Of a DNA stretch of 13,181 nucleotides, positions 12,342 to 13,181 are shown piece by piece. The stretch's first letter is position 1. Each line of letters starts with the position of its first letter. Below the pieces are notes generated by a model, which was given only the letters and a program-made list of their open reading frames with translations, was not told the DNA's origin and did no database searches. Position numbers and translations under genes: made by a program. Origin of the DNA: an uncultured Verrucomicrobium sp. (GTDB lineage Bacteria > Verrucomicrobiota > Verrucomicrobiia > Methylacidiphilales > GAS474); contig CAISZB010000269.1 in assembly GCA_903889845.1 (NCBI GenBank), positions 1 through 13,181 of the forward strand. The letters are read 5' to 3'.

Positions 12342-13181
12342 GTGCGGGAGGTGTTGAAGAGCGAGAGGGCTTGTTGATTCTCCCACCGGACGACGAAGTC
12401 CGCAAGGGGCTCGAAATCGGCCCGTTCCTTCAGCCACAGGAGATAGGCTTCGAGCCGGGCGACCATTTTTTCCCCCGCGCGGCGGGAGACGACGAAGGGG
12501 ACCTTGAACCCGGCCAGGGAGGTGAACTCCCACGGATGGAAGAAGAGGTTGAGGTAGCCGTCCTCGCGCAGCGTCCACGCGCTGGCCAGGCGGAAGACCC
12601 TCATCGGGGAATGCTTGAAGCTGAGCCAGAACAGGGGGTAGCGGAGGAGCGGGGAGGCGGAGACGGGCAGGATCGTCACCCCCGGGGTCCCGGGAGCGCC
12701 GAAGCGATAGGCGGTGCGGGGCTGCTTCAGATTGTTGTAGCGGCCCGGCAACCAGATCGGGTTGTCGGAGGAATCGTAGCGGTAGCCCGCCGTCGCGAGG
12801 GCCTTCCGGTCGAACTCCCCGAAGCGGGCGCGCCGGAAGCCGAGGACGGGCCGTCCGGCGATCCCCTCGATCTCGATCCGGGACCGGAGGAGGTCCCGTT
12901 CCTCGAAGGAGGAATGGCTCCAGCCGTGAGAGGCGACCTCGTGCTTGAGGGGGCTGGCCGCGATTCGCCGGATCAACTCGGGCCGGGCGGCGGCGAAGAC
13001 GGCCGTGGTGAAGAAGGTGGCCCGGACGCCGGTCCGGTCGAGGAGTTCCAGCACCGCAGTGAGGCCCCGCGTGCCGACCTCCAGCTGGACATCGATCTCG
13101 GGCGCCTGCCGCTTGCCGTATTCGCCCGGCAGGTCGAATTCCTCGACGTCGAAGCTCAGGAGGGCCTTCGGCTTCGGGATC
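12338..13181 (-). CDS. NodB-type polysaccharide deacetylase, N-terminus outside window
   Basis: The visible 280 residues hold almost all of a NodB-homology domain, a metal-dependent enzyme that removes N-acetyl groups from polysaccharides. Residue numbers count from the first full codon at 13180. Motif 1 is SFDVEEF (Asp11), motif 2 is SHGWSH (84-89, metal ligands His85 and His89), motif 3 is near GFRRARFGEF, and the last catalytic His lies in FFHPWEF. The DVE-x form of motif 1 resembles deacetylases of exopolysaccharide and exosortase clusters. An internal GTG at 13054 opens a shorter frame, but that would lose motif 1, so the true start is beyond the right edge. Its last bases overlap the FAH-family ATG. 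Substrate is not known. Confidence 0.88.
   Translation of the reverse strand, partial: IPKPKALLSFDVEEFDLPGEYGKRQAPEIDVQLEVGTRGLTAVLELLDRTGVRATFFTTAVFAAARPELIRRIAASPLKHEVASHGWSHSSFEERDLLRSRIEIEGIAGRPVLGFRRARFGEFDRKALATAGYRYDSSDNPIWLPGRYNNLKQPRTAYRFGAPGTPGVTILPVSASPLLRYPLFWLSFKHSPMRVFRLASAWTLREDGYLNLFFHPWEFTSLAGFKVPFVVSRRAGEKMVARLEAYLLWLKERADFEPLADFVVRWENQQALSLFNTSRT

Noticed and set aside
12342..12578. Longer form of the FAH-family protein starting at 12578
   Set aside because: The extra part lies in the deacetylase gene, is Pro/Arg-rich and lacks family sequence; ATG 12341 gives the normal length and an ATGA junction.

Overview
This window is GC-rich, about 13.2 kb long, and almost fully coding. 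I see no insertion sequence, phage gene, CRISPR array or gene cluster of clearly foreign composition. The make-up of the respiratory operon, the generally absent Shine-Dalgarno sequences and the protein style suggest a Gram-negative aerobe, perhaps of the Verrucomicrobiota or a neighbouring phylum. That placement is an inference from gene content, not a computed result.

Left part (1-2523, plus strand): the 3' two thirds of a probable 6S RNA run off the left edge. Next come a secreted TPR protein, a tRNA-Cys(GCA) and an orphan membrane histidine kinase. A bidirectional terminator at 2489-2523 closes this side and also ends the operon arriving from the right.

Central part (2541-9152, minus strand): one tightly packed operon read from right to left. 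The order is coxB (subunit II with a fused cytochrome c), coxAC (subunits I and III in one chain), ctaG (assembly factor), a small two-helix subunit IV-like protein, a Rieske protein with a histidine-rich N-terminus, and a cytochrome b with a fused C-terminal cytochrome c. It encodes a complete quinol-to-oxygen branch: a bc-type quinol:cytochrome c oxidoreductase plus a caa3-type oxidase with its assembly factor. Both ends of the relay carry their own tethered cytochrome c, which suggests a supercomplex that does not need a soluble carrier.

Right part (9153-13181): a divergent AT-rich intergenic region with helically phased TGCGG repeats separates the operon from a plus-strand membrane-anchored metallophosphoesterase. 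On the minus strand follow a small protein resembling DUF6504, a Ser/Ala/Thr/Gly-rich protein of unknown function, a fumarylacetoacetate-hydrolase-family enzyme, and a NodB-type polysaccharide deacetylase cut by the right edge. The last two overlap by ATGA.

The most unusual item is the Rieske protein, whose presumed cytoplasmic N-terminus is a Cys/His/Gly-rich, internally repeated metal-binding-like domain placed before a twin-arginine anchor.
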